From: DAIDKA01 sp049792815 | Lineage (GTDB): Bacteria > Pseudomonadota > Gammaproteobacteria > Steroidobacterales > Steroidobacteraceae | Direction of reading: 5' to 3' | NCBI GenBank assembly: GCA_049792815.1 | Contig: JBARBG010000175.1 | Span: forward strand, 1-39,843 | DNA length: 39,843 nt | Shown: piece by piece, positions 32,472 through 39,843 of the stretch | Layout: each line of letters begins with the position of its first letter | Position numbering within the stretch: the stretch's first letter is position 1 | Notes under the pieces: generated by a model | Databases searched by the model: none | The model's input: only the letters and a program-made list of their open reading frames with translations | Told to the model about the DNA's origin: nothing | Translations under genes and position numbers: made by a program

Positions 32472-33871
32472 GGGCCCGCGGCGGGGCTGTCGAAGGCGAG
32501 CAGCCGTTGTGAAGCAGCGGTGAGTGCCTCGGGCTCGCGGATCCAGCCGCGGTCATCGCTGATGCCCATGTTCGCCAGCCATTGCTCGAACTGCGGTGCG
32601 GGGCGCAATCCCAGGGTGCGGCGCAGATACTGGGCATCATGAAAGCTGGTGCTCTGGTAGTTGAGCATCACATCATCGGCTCCCGGCACGCCCATCACGA
32701 AATTGACCCCGGCGACTCCGAGCAGCGTCAGCACACTGTCCATGTCGTCCTGGTCTGCTTCGCTGTGATTGGTGTAGCAGACGTCCACGCCCATCGGCAG
32801 CCCCAGGAGCTTGCCGCAGAAGTGATCCTCCAGCGCCGCGCGCGTGATCTGCTTGCCGTCGTACAGGTACTCCGGACCGATGAAACCGACCACCGAATTC
32901 ACCAGCAGCGGTGAGAACGCCCGCGCCACCGCATAGGCCCTGGCTTCAAGTGTTTGCTGGTCCACGCCGTGGTGGGCTTGGGCCGACAGTGCCGAACCCT
33001 GGCCGGTCTCGAAGTACATCAGGTTCGTGCCCACGGTTCCGCGCTTGAGCGACTGGCCCGCGGCATGCGCCTCCTGCAGCAGCGCTAGATCGACGCCAAA
33101 GGTCGCATTGGCGGCCTGCGTGCCGGCGACCGACTGGAAGATCAGATCCACCGGTGCACCGCGCTCGATGACCTTGAGGGTATTGGTGACGTGCGACAGC
33201 ACACAGCTCTGGGTAGGAATGGCGAAGCGCTCGCGCAACTCGTCAATCAGCTCAAGCAGACGAATCTGCACCGCGAGGCTGTCGGATGCGGGATTGATGC
33301 CAATGACGGCGTCACCGCAGCCATTCAGCAGTCCGTCAATGATGGAGGCGGTAATGCCGCCGCAGTCATCGGTGGGATGATTGGGCTGCAGCCGAACGGC
33401 GAGCCGGCCGGGTAAGCCAATGGTCGAGCGAAAGGCCGTCGGCCCCCCGCATTTGCGGGCGACGCTGATCAGGTCCTGATTGCGCATCAGCTTGCACACC
33501 GCGGCCACCATCTCGGGCGTCAGCCCTGGCGCCAGCGCGCGCAGCAGCTGTGGCGTCGCGGCCTCTGTCAGCAACCAATCCCTGAATTCACCCACCGTCT
33601 GAGAGGCAACCGGCGCAAAGGCCACGGCTTCGTGTGAGTCGAGGATGAGCCGCGTCACCTCGTCCGACTCGTACGGTATCAGGGCCTCGTTGAGCAGCTG
33701 ACGCAGCGGCAGGTCCGACAGTACATAGCGGGCCGCCATGCGCTCTTCCATACTGGTGGCCGCGATGCCGGCCAGGGCGTCGCCGGATCGCAGGGGCGTC
33801 GCGGCCGCGAACAGCGCCCGCAGGTCGTCAAAGCGGTGAACCGATCCGCCAAGGGTCATGGAATAGGGCAC
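32468..33871 (-). CDS. eutB: Ethanolamine ammonia-lyase large subunit
   Basis: EutB holds the ethanolamine site and most of the cobalamin interface. The 467-aa product matches the family throughout: ATPLRSGDALAGIAA, IGINPASDSL, IPTQSCVLSHVTNTL, GAPVDLIFQSVAGTQ, YFETGQGSALSAQAHHGVDQQTLEARAY, VGFIGPEYLYDGKQITRAALEDHF and CYTNHSEADQDDMDSVLTLLG. It is about 14 aa longer than the E. coli enzyme. The GTG at 33871 with GAGG just before it is taken as the start; an ATG four codons later (MTLGGSVHRF) is equally compatible. It needs coenzyme B12, whose supply genes are not here. Confidence 0.95.
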   Translation of the reverse strand: MPYSMTLGGSVHRFDDLRALFAAATPLRSGDALAGIAATSMEERMAARYVLSDLPLRQLLNEALIPYESDEVTRLILDSHEAVAFAPVASQTVGEFRDWLLTEAATPQLLRALAPGLTPEMVAAVCKLMRNQDLISVARKCGGPTAFRSTIGLPGRLAVRLQPNHPTDDCGGITASIIDGLLNGCGDAVIGINPASDSLAVQIRLLELIDELRERFAIPTQSCVLSHVTNTLKVIERGAPVDLIFQSVAGTQAANATFGVDLALLQEAHAAGQSLKRGTVGTNLMYFETGQGSALSAQAHHGVDQQTLEARAYAVARAFSPLLVNSVVGFIGPEYLYDGKQITRAALEDHFCGKLLGLPMGVDVCYTNHSEADQDDMDSVLTLLGVAGVNFVMGVPGADDVMLNYQSTSFHDAQYLRRTLGLRPAPQFEQWLANMGISDDRGWIREPEALTAASQRLLAFDSPAAGP

Positions 33872-33987
33872 ATCGCCTCAGGCTGGCCGGCCAATGGCCA
33901 TTTTAACGGAATCACGTCGGGATTTCGCGACGGCCCGTGGGGTCTTATGCTGAGCGCTGCGCATGTATGCTGGTGCGCTTGAAACCC

Positions 33988-34383
33988 ATGGCAGCGAGTA
34001 ACGGTGTGTTGAAGTGGTTCTGGGGCCGCGAGGCGCCGCCGCCAGGCGTGTCCGTCCGCCGGCTGACGGCGACATTGGATGACCCGGCAAAGTTCGGACG
34101 GCTGCTGCGCGAGCTGCCCGAACCCGAGGAGCTGCGCCCGCGCCTGGCGGCGAGTTTCTATGCGCGCGCCTGGGATCCGGCCACCGCGCGCGATCTGTGG
34201 ATTGTCAGCGATGGGACCCGCGTCGATTGCTACATCCTGGCGGGCCTGAAGTTGCAGGAAGCCGCCACGGTGAGGGTGCGCTGGGATGCGAAGCGGCGCG
34301 ACCCCGCCGAGCTGACCGTGGAGACTCTGGCGGACTGCGTGGCCAAGGTGACCCAGAGCAGCGTGACGCTCCACGAAGACTAG
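33988..34383 (+). CDS. Unrecognised 131-aa protein
   Basis: I do not recognise this protein. It is soluble, with a basic aromatic N-terminus (VLKWFWGREAPPPGV). Acidic helical stretches (LLRELPEPEELRPRLAASFY) and a beta-rich C-terminal half (RDLWIVSDGTRVDCYILAGLKLQ, TVRVRWDAKRRDPAELTVETLADCV) follow. The start is uncertain: ATG at 33988 lies 16 nt after a -10-like TATGCT (33966-33971), while an ATG at 33967 lies inside that box; neither has a ribosome site. It is a single gene between divergent eutB and the MFS gene. Confidence 0.55.
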   Translation: MAASNGVLKWFWGREAPPPGVSVRRLTATLDDPAKFGRLLRELPEPEELRPRLAASFYARAWDPATARDLWIVSDGTRVDCYILAGLKLQEAATVRVRWDAKRRDPAELTVETLADCVAKVTQSSVTLHED

Positions 34384-34467
34384 CGACGCGTCCTGACGCG
34401 GCTTTGGCATAATGGCCGATCGCGCCGCAGAAGCGCGCCGGTCGCCGTGCAAAACCAAGGGGGCGCA

Positions 34468-35829
34468 GTGGGCCAGAGCATCCGGATCGATGATCTCGTC
34501 GATGGCCAGAAGTTTCGTGGGTTCAATTTCAACCTGCTGTTCTGGTCATTCCTGGCCATGTTTGCCGATGGCTATGACATCAGTGTCATGCCGTTCGCCA
34601 TGCCCACGCTGTCCAAGCTGTGGCATGTGGATGCGGGGCTGCAGGGCTGGGTGCTCACGGCCAGCCTGTTCGGCGTTCTGGCCGGCTCGCCCCTGCTCGG
34701 CTATGTAGGGGATAGATTTGGCCGCCGTACTGCCATCCTGATCGGCAGCGTCATCTACGGCGTGACCACTCTGGCCGTGATCTGGGAGCACGGCTTGTGG
34801 GTAACCATCGCACTGCGCTTCTGTACCGGCATTGGCCTCGGCGGGCTGATGCCCAACACGATTTCCCTGAATTCGGAACTGTCGCCGAAGCGGCTGCGAG
34901 CCACGCTGGTTGTTCTCATGTTCACCGGCATTACCTTGGGCAGCAGTGCTCCCGGGTTCATTTCGGCATGGATGGTGCCGACCTTTGGTTGGTCGGTATT
35001 GTTCCTGGTTGGCGGCGCGGTGCCGCTCGCCGTGGCCGGCTGCCTGTACTTCACCTTGCCCGAATCGGTGAAATTCCTGGCGGGTCGCCCGGAGCGGCGT
35101 GGCGAACTTTTGGCCACGGCGCGGCGCATGCGCCGGGACCTGGTGCTGGACGACAACTTACAGTTGGAGTCCACAGTGACCGCCCAACCCCCGGGAGGTG
35201 CGGTCGGCCTCGCGGACATCTTCGGGCCCGGTTTCCGTGCCATTACCCCGCTGCTGTGGGCGTGCTTCATCACGACCCTGATGGCCAACTTCTTCCTCAA
35301 CTCATGGATGCCGCAGCTGTTCAACAATGCGGGCTTGACACCCAAACAGGCGGCGCTGGCCTCGAGCCTCTACCATATCGGTGGCACCGTTGGCGGATTG
35401 GTGATCAGCGTATTGCTGGACCGATTTGGCTTCATCGTCATCGCCGCGCTGTTTGTCTGCGCGGCGCCTGCCATAGCCGCTATCGGGGGCAGCAGCATGT
35501 CCTATGCGGTACTCGCGCCGCTGGCGGCCATGGCGGGATTTTCGGTTCTGGGCGCGCAGTTCGGCAACAACGCCGCGGCCGGGTTGCTGTATCCGACCCC
35601 CTTTCGCTCCAAGGGAGTGGGTTGGGCACTGGGTATCGGACGCTTCGGTGCCATAGTGGGTCCGATCGTGGGTGGTTACCTGATCAAGATGCATCTGCCC
35701 ATGCGTCAGCTGTTTCTGGCAGCCTCCGCGCCCATGTGGATCGGTGCGGTGGCCGCGCTGATCCTGGTGCGGCTGTGCTACATGCGCCTGGGCCGGCTGC
35801 AATTGAGCGATGTCCCGCTGCAACGCTAA
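34468..35829 (+). CDS. MFS transporter of the aromatic acid:H+ symporter (AAHS/PcaK) type
   Basis: The 453-aa protein has 12 likely membrane helices and the AAHS hallmarks. These are FADGYDISVMPFAMP in helix 1 (the D-G-x-D motif), GDRFGRRTAIL between helices 2 and 3, GIGLGGLMPNTISLNSEL in helix 4 and LPESVKFL before the central loop. Such proteins import aromatic acids such as 4-hydroxybenzoate with protons, but short carboxylates are also possible. A GTG at 34468 is chosen because AAGGGGG lies just upstream; a GTG seven codons earlier lacks a ribosome site. Its TAA overlaps the stop of the convergent peroxiredoxin gene (CTAA). Confidence 0.85.
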   Translation: MGQSIRIDDLVDGQKFRGFNFNLLFWSFLAMFADGYDISVMPFAMPTLSKLWHVDAGLQGWVLTASLFGVLAGSPLLGYVGDRFGRRTAILIGSVIYGVTTLAVIWEHGLWVTIALRFCTGIGLGGLMPNTISLNSELSPKRLRATLVVLMFTGITLGSSAPGFISAWMVPTFGWSVLFLVGGAVPLAVAGCLYFTLPESVKFLAGRPERRGELLATARRMRRDLVLDDNLQLESTVTAQPPGGAVGLADIFGPGFRAITPLLWACFITTLMANFFLNSWMPQLFNNAGLTPKQAALASSLYHIGGTVGGLVISVLLDRFGFIVIAALFVCAAPAIAAIGGSSMSYAVLAPLAAMAGFSVLGAQFGNNAAAGLLYPTPFRSKGVGWALGIGRFGAIVGPIVGGYLIKMHLPMRQLFLAASAPMWIGAVAALILVRLCYMRLGRLQLSDVPLQR

Positions 35830-36281
35830 CGGGAACCGGCTGCTAACACTTTGCGGAAAAAGGCCTCGTGGCGGCCGATGCGCAGGTCCGCCAGCAGGGT
35901 GTCTTCGATGATTCCCGTAGGGCTGATCAGGAAGCTCGCCCGGCGCACGCCAAAGCCCAGCGGCCCGATGACGTCATAGGCGCGGGCCAGCGCCTTGTCC
36001 GGATCGCAAAGCAGGGTGAAGGGCAGGTCATATTTGGCCGCGAAGGCCGCATGACTCTGCGCTGACTGCGGACTCACGCCGGCCACGGCGACCTTCGCCG
36101 CCAGCAGCTGCGAATACACATCGCGCAAGGAACAGGCTTCTCGAGTGCACCCCGGTGTGAAATCGGCCGGGTAGAAGTACAGGATCAGCGATCCGCCTCT
36201 CAGCAGGTCTGACAGCGCAACCGGGACGTCATTCTGGTTGCGCGCCGTGAATTCCGGCGCGCGCTTGCCGACCGCCAGCAT
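35826..36281 (-). CDS. bcp: Thioredoxin-dependent peroxiredoxin, PrxQ/Bcp type
   Basis: Reduces hydrogen peroxide and organic peroxides with electrons from thioredoxin. The 151-aa product has a thioredoxin fold and the peroxidatic centre PADFTPGCTREACSLRD. The peroxidatic Cys and a resolving Cys five residues later are both present, as in the two-cysteine PrxQ/Bcp subgroup. LILYFYP, VAGVSPQSAQSHAAFAAKYDLPF and a SFLISPTGII segment complete the family pattern. AAGGAG precedes the ATG at 36281. It is divergent from tRNA-Ala. Confidence 0.93.
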   Translation of the reverse strand: MLAVGKRAPEFTARNQNDVPVALSDLLRGGSLILYFYPADFTPGCTREACSLRDVYSQLLAAKVAVAGVSPQSAQSHAAFAAKYDLPFTLLCDPDKALARAYDVIGPLGFGVRRASFLISPTGIIEDTLLADLRIGRHEAFFRKVLAAGSR

Positions 36282-36344
36282 TGCGCCAACTCCTTGAAAA
36301 AACCTGCCGCAGGCGCGGCCGGGGCATCATAGCGTTTATGGCAT

Positions 36345-36372
36345 TTGCCATCCCCGATGCGGGTGCTAGAAT
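36345..36372 (+). promoter_or_regulatory. tRNA-Ala promoter with GC-rich discriminator
   Basis: TTGCCA (36345-36350), 16 nt, TAGAAT (36367-36372), then CGCGCGC. The GC-rich discriminator between -10 and start site is typical of stable-RNA promoters under stringent control. The RNA would begin near 36379, about 49 nt before the mature tRNA. Confidence 0.6.
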
Positions 36373-36427
36373 CGCGCGCTCTTTGGGGTCCGGCCATCCT
36401 TGCGCTGCGGGCCCCGCGCGAACATGT

Positions 36428-36503
<76 letters not shown>

Positions 36504-36510
36504 GACCCCC

Positions 36511-36644
36511 TGTCCACCGCTGTCCATGGCCGTTTACCGGCGTCCATGGCTGTCTAATCTAAATAATAAAAATCAATAAGTTACGAACCATTTTTGTCGC
36601 TCGATGTCCATGGGCGTCCACCGGCGTCTATGGCTGACCAAACT
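36511..36644 (+). repeat. Two clusters of 10-bp phased direct repeats (consensus YGTCCAYSGS)
   Basis: Cluster 1 has five consecutive 10-nt units starting at 36511, 36521, 36531, 36541 and 36551 (tgtccaccgc, tgtccatggc, cgtttaccgg, cgtccatggc, tgtctaatct). Cluster 2 has units at 36605, 36615, 36625 and a degenerate one at 36635. Bases 36521-36554 and 36605-36638 align with five or so mismatches, so the whole block is duplicated 84 bp apart around an AT-rich stretch. The one-turn period places every site on one face of the helix. They may be integrase arm-type or directionality-factor sites. Confidence 0.8.
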
Positions 36645-36660
36645 TTTTCTGGGGTAAAAG

Positions 36661-36722
36661 TGGGGGTACGATGTGGTCAAAATTTGCCCATACCCCCATT
36701 TGTCATCTCCGAGATACCCCCA
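36661..36722. repeat. Three TGGGGGTA boxes in front of the integrase gene
   Basis: TGGGGGTA (36661-36668) is repeated in inverted orientation as TACCCCCA at 36691-36698 and 36715-36722; the latter two lie 24 bp apart, within ATACCCCCA. They end 7 nt before the chosen integrase start. They could be operator or recombination sites; similar G-runs occur before other integrases of this family, as far as I recall. Confidence 0.6.
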
Positions 36723-36729
36723 AAATCCC

Positions 36730-37902
36730 ATGCTCAGCGATGCGAAAGTCAGAGCCTCAAAGAGCCGCGACCGGCCGTACAAGCTGTCGGACGGTAGGGG
36801 TCTATACCTGCTGGTGAATCCAAGCGGAGGCCGCCTGTGGCGGTTCAGGTACCGGTATGCCGGTGTCGAGAAGCTTCTCGCAATGGGGAAGTACCCGGAC
36901 ACCTCCCTGCAGAAAGCGCGGGAGCAGCGGGACGAAGCGCGGGTGGTCCTGGCCGGCGGTGGCGATCCTGGCATGAAGCGCAAGATTGAAAAGACTGCGC
37001 TGGTGAACACCTTCGAAGCCATCGCCAAAGAATGGTTGGAGATGAAACGCGGCTATCTCACCGAGAGCACCTGGCAGCGCGATCGAGATCAATTGATGAA
37101 AATGGTTGGGCCTTACCTTGGCAAGAGGCCCATTTCGACGATTGAAGCACCGGACCTACTCGCCGTCCTGCGCGGGCTCGAAAAGCGCGGGGTGAATGAT
37201 ACGGCGCACCGGGTTCGGGCCGTGTGCGGACGAGTATTCCGGTACGCGATCGCGACGGGCAGAGCGCGGCACGACATCAGCGCGGATCTAAAGGGTGCGC
37301 TCGCCCCAAAACGAAGTGTCAGTTATGCGGCCATCACCGATCCGCGCAAGGTAGGTGAGCTGCTTCGGGCGATCGATGGGTTTCAGGGTCAGCGAACCAC
37401 GTATTTTGCCATTCGAATTGCGCCTTACGTGTTCGTACGGCCTGGCGAACTGCGTGGCGCCGAATGGTCGGAGATCTCACTGGAAGCTGCGGAATGGCGA
37501 ATTCCCGCAGAGCGCATGAAGATGCGCGAAGCGCACGTCGTGCCTTTGTCGCGTCAGGTGGTCGAGCTGTTTCGCGAGCTGCGTGTCCACACAGGTAACG
37601 GACCCCTCGTGTTCCCGGCGATTGGCCGACAGCCGCGCCCAATGAGCGAAAATACAGTAGGAGCTGCCCTGCGTCGCATCGGCTACAGCAACGAGGAAAT
37701 GACGGCCCATGGATTCAGGTCACTGGCCAGTACCTTGCTCAACGAGCAGGGCTGGAACCCTAACCTAATCGAGCTGCAACTGGCTCATAAGGAGAGGAAC
37801 AAGGTCCGAGCTGCTTACAATCGTGCCCAGCGCCTGGCCGAGCGGCGGCAGATGATGCAGGCGTGGGCGGATTATCTCGATGGTTTGCGGGCGAGCAATT
37901 AA
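36730..37902 (+). CDS. P4-type tyrosine integrase with DUF4102 N-terminal domain
   Basis: Catalyses site-specific insertion and excision of the element at the tRNA 3' end. The 390-aa product has an N-terminal DUF4102 arm-binding domain (about 1-80, LSDAKVRASKSRDRPYKLSDGRGLYL), a core-binding SAM-like domain (about 90-180) and the catalytic domain. All active-site residues are visible: Arg237 (FVRPGELRG), a Lys near 264, His327 and Arg330 (HGFRS), His353 (LAHKERN) and Tyr363 (AAYNRA). It is probably functional. The ATG at 36730 fits family starts; an in-frame GTG at 36673 is also open. It is followed by 109 nt (37903-38011) in which I see no gene or clear signal. Confidence 0.93.
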   Translation: MLSDAKVRASKSRDRPYKLSDGRGLYLLVNPSGGRLWRFRYRYAGVEKLLAMGKYPDTSLQKAREQRDEARVVLAGGGDPGMKRKIEKTALVNTFEAIAKEWLEMKRGYLTESTWQRDRDQLMKMVGPYLGKRPISTIEAPDLLAVLRGLEKRGVNDTAHRVRAVCGRVFRYAIATGRARHDISADLKGALAPKRSVSYAAITDPRKVGELLRAIDGFQGQRTTYFAIRIAPYVFVRPGELRGAEWSEISLEAAEWRIPAERMKMREAHVVPLSRQVVELFRELRVHTGNGPLVFPAIGRQPRPMSENTVGAALRRIGYSNEEMTAHGFRSLASTLLNEQGWNPNLIELQLAHKERNKVRAAYNRAQRLAERRQMMQAWADYLDGLRASN

Positions 37903-38011
37903 TGCCACAGTGATCGCAGCCAATTCCGCAGCGCGACTTGGCAAACAGAATGCCGGAAGTGGATTCTTCTGTCCGCGTCGCCTAAGGATAGATCCCAACG
38001 CAGATGTCCCG

Positions 38012-39808
38012 TCAGGTTGCGCGAGCCACTGTGGATTGGCGCCGGCTCGCCCAGAACGCCAATGTCGGTGCGATGACATGATCGTAGAGCATGACAGTGA
38101 TTTCTCGCAGCAATGGCAGGGCGACAAGTCTTGAAAGCCACCGGTAGCGCGGCATTGTCGACCAGAGTGCAATCAGGGCGGGCATGCCACTGAGGATGAC
38201 ACCGTCAGGGCGATGCAGGTAGACACGGCGTGCCAAGTGCTCCTGGCGCAAACCACATTGGGCCAGCGCATCAGGGTGCTGGGTCGCGGGAATGAAGTGG
38301 AAATCGGGTCGCGCCTTGGCACAGAGACCCGCGTAATGCGACATTTCTGCATTGCAGACCGGGCATTGATCATTGAAATATATGTCCGCCGCAACGTTAC
38401 CGACGGCCTCTCCGCGGAGTAAATCGCCCAATGCCTCCTGGATTTGGGTGTGACGGAACTGAAATCCAAGACTCGTGGCGCGAGCTGGAACGACACGCTG
38501 ACCGTCAACCAGTAGCTGGGCCATTTCACCGAGGGCACGCCTGATAAGTGCAGCGGGCACACGCAACCAGAGCGGGCGCTTCAAAATTCGAGCCATCGAG
38601 GCCTGAAACTGCCGGTGAGTCACCGGCGCTGGTGAAACCGCATTAAACGCGCCATTGACACGCGGTGTATCCAGGGCAAATTCAAACAGCCGGACGAGAT
38701 CGTCAATGTGAATCCACGACACCCACTGCCGCCCGCTCCCGAGGATTGCCCCCAAGCCAAGCCGTACGGGTCTTGCAAGCTGAGGTAGTGCGCCACCATC
38801 TCGGCCCAGGACGAGACCAATCCGCATCCGCACCAGTCGAGCGCCGAGCCTCGCGGCCGCCCGCGCAGCTGCCTCCCATTCTTGGCACAACTGCGACTGG
38901 AAATCTTCAGTGGGCCGAGCCTGCTCGTCGAGGATCTCCTCGCCTCGAACGCCGTAGTAACCAATAGCGCTGGCACTGACAAAGACACGAACCGGCCTCG
39001 TCAGGCGACCGATAAGGGTCGTCAATGCGCGCGTGGTGTCGATGCGACTGGCCAGTAGGTGCTGGCGTCGCGCCTTCGTCCATGGCATGGACAGGATCGG
39101 AGCGCCCGCGAGATTGACGATTGCGTCGATATAGGTGGAAGCGTCCAAATCATCCAGGTTGTTGACGATCCGGACGTGCGGGCCGAATTTATCCAACGCG
39201 ACCTCGGGGTTGCGCGTGTAGACAATGACCTTCTCCCCGCGCTGAATGAGTCGCGGTACCAGGTGCCCTCCGATAAAACCTGTGGCGCCACTCACGAGGA
39301 TGTTTCGGGGTGTTGTGGTCCGACCCGCCGCAATCGGATTGCGCACCCATTCCGGCGGCCGACGAAGTGTCAGCACCGCAAAGGCGTTGCGCACAGACCA
39401 TGCCAGGGCGCCCGCGCCAAACAGGCTGAAAGCCCAAGAATATGCGTGCGAGATTGCGACGACTGCATTTTGTAGTTTGGACCAGCCGATGAGCATCGGT
39501 ATCACGAAAGCCAGGACCGCTCCATAGTTCAAGGCCATGAGAGTGTGGAGCACGCGCTCAAGGGGGGGTAGATGGCGAGTCCGGTCCTCAACGACGAAGT
39601 CTGCAAGAGTGACCAGAACCTCCAGGGCAAGCACCCCGCCGATCAGAATGGCCCACGCTCCCTGCCAGCGGTACCAGGCAATCGCAAAGAATACGAAGCC
39701 GTATAGCAGCTCGCGCAGGGCGTGCAATGCCAGTTCGTTTGCAGCGCTGCGCCGCGCTGGAAGGCGCTCCGTAATCTCGTGATGCCAGAGATTGTCGAAG
39801 CCACCCAT
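38012..39808 (-). CDS. Membrane domain - TIGR01777 epimerase - DCC thiol-redox fusion protein
   Basis: The 598-aa protein joins three parts. Residues 1-150 hold about four membrane helices (34-47, 52-70, 88-107, 120-140). Residues 168-455 are an extended SDR of the TIGR01777 epimerase type, with cofactor motif GATGFIGG (174-181), VSASAIGYYGVRGEE and a C-terminal SLGFQFRHTQIQEALGDLL stretch. Residues 475-590 are a DCC-type (DUF393) thiol-disulfide domain with CPVC at 482-485 (IYFNDQCPVCNAEM). Topology should place both soluble domains on one side. The ATG at 39808 has a weak ribosome site, and the frame stays open to the window edge, so the N-terminus may be longer. It may be island cargo or host DNA; its substrate is unknown. 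Confidence 0.85.
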   Translation of the reverse strand: MGGFDNLWHHEITERLPARRSAANELALHALRELLYGFVFFAIAWYRWQGAWAILIGGVLALEVLVTLADFVVEDRTRHLPPLERVLHTLMALNYGAVLAFVIPMLIGWSKLQNAVVAISHAYSWAFSLFGAGALAWSVRNAFAVLTLRRPPEWVRNPIAAGRTTTPRNILVSGATGFIGGHLVPRLIQRGEKVIVYTRNPEVALDKFGPHVRIVNNLDDLDASTYIDAIVNLAGAPILSMPWTKARRQHLLASRIDTTRALTTLIGRLTRPVRVFVSASAIGYYGVRGEEILDEQARPTEDFQSQLCQEWEAAARAAARLGARLVRMRIGLVLGRDGGALPQLARPVRLGLGAILGSGRQWVSWIHIDDLVRLFEFALDTPRVNGAFNAVSPAPVTHRQFQASMARILKRPLWLRVPAALIRRALGEMAQLLVDGQRVVPARATSLGFQFRHTQIQEALGDLLRGEAVGNVAADIYFNDQCPVCNAEMSHYAGLCAKARPDFHFIPATQHPDALAQCGLRQEHLARRVYLHRPDGVILSGMPALIALWSTMPRYRWLSRLVALPLLREITVMLYDHVIAPTLAFWASRRQSTVARAT

Positions 39809-39843
39809 CAGCGCCTGGATTGTGATCAGTGTAAATGCAGTAC

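Larger units (their letters stand above)
36504..37902 (+). mobile_element. Left end of a tRNA-Ala-linked integrative element (right end not found)
   Basis: The intact tRNA-Ala 3' end, the repeat arrays beside it and a P4-type integrase pointing away from the tRNA form the usual left end of a genomic island. I found no second copy of the tRNA 3' end (GGTTCGATCCCCTTCCGCTCCACCA region) up to base 39843. The right boundary is therefore beyond the window or the element is decayed. The DNA from about 36.5 kb on looks lower in GC than the kdp block. Confidence 0.6.

Noticed and set aside
36511..36644. CRISPR array
   Set aside because: Repeat units are 10 nt and contiguous with no spacers; they fit protein-binding sites beside an integrase.
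37903..38011. Possible attR or terminator between the integrase and the fusion gene
   Set aside because: No copy of the tRNA 3' end is present; the only inverted repeat (AGAAT/ATTCT) is short, with an 11-nt loop and no T-run.

Overview
The window looks like a GC-rich gammaproteobacterial chromosome (about 60-65 % GC by eye, not computed). The clpS-clpA / infA-aat / trxB / ftsK-lolA-rarA-serS neighbourhood is of a type familiar from Pseudomonas and Xanthomonas relatives. Type II secretion, LolA, the Kdp system and a P4-type integrase at a tRNA gene also fit. Genus cannot be fixed from this sequence alone; a relative of Xanthomonadales, Nevskiales or Steroidobacterales is plausible.

Layout. 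1-3161 (minus): type II secretion genes gspC and gspD, with gspD running off the left edge. 3308-14917: a housekeeping block of clpS-clpA (adaptor and unfoldase), infA-aat-COG3146 acyltransferase-trxB on minus, then ftsK-lolA-vanZ-like-rarA-serS on plus. 14930-15894: a crotonase of the p-hydroxycinnamoyl-CoA hydratase/lyase type, placed 12 nt after serS, then a hairpin and tRNA-Ser(UGA). 15913-16599: two small plus-strand genes, a four-helix SMR-like protein and an unknown. 16624-18979 (minus): a three-gene operon (exported NADP-binding reductase, GyrI-like domain protein, exported DUF4019 protein) with a perfect 19-bp palindrome over its promoter. 19123-27205: a complete kdp operon (an extra 30-aa membrane ORF, then kdpF, A, B, C, D, E) for high-affinity K+ uptake under its own two-component system.

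27202-30549 (minus) encodes a large soluble hybrid histidine kinase (GAF-PAS-PAS-HisKA-HATPase-REC-REC-Hpt). It is followed by a zinc aryl-alcohol-type dehydrogenase, eutBC (adenosylcobalamin-dependent ethanolamine ammonia-lyase, minus), a small unknown gene, an aromatic-acid-symporter-type MFS transporter and a PrxQ/Bcp peroxiredoxin (minus). 36345-39843 is a mobile-element edge: tRNA-Ala(CGC) with its own promoter, a helically phased 10-bp repeat array, TGGGGGTA boxes, a tyrosine integrase, and a three-part membrane / epimerase / DCC-thiol-redox fusion protein.

How the genes work together. ClpS feeds N-degron substrates to ClpA. Aat creates such substrates by adding Leu/Phe to N-termini, so both ends of the Leu/N-degron pathway lie within 4 kb. 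KdpDE sense K+ limitation and drive kdpFABC. The hydratase/lyase, aryl-alcohol-type dehydrogenase and AAHS-type transporter hint at aromatic metabolism, but they are scattered and this is only inference.

The most unusual items are the divergent active site of the hydratase/lyase, the extra micro-ORF before kdpF, the palindrome between the reductase operon and kdp, the phased repeat array beside the integrase, the membrane-SDR-DCC fusion, two candidate leaderless genes, and three convergent gene pairs that share their stop codons. No complete novel defence or mobile system is visible, and no CRISPR array was seen.
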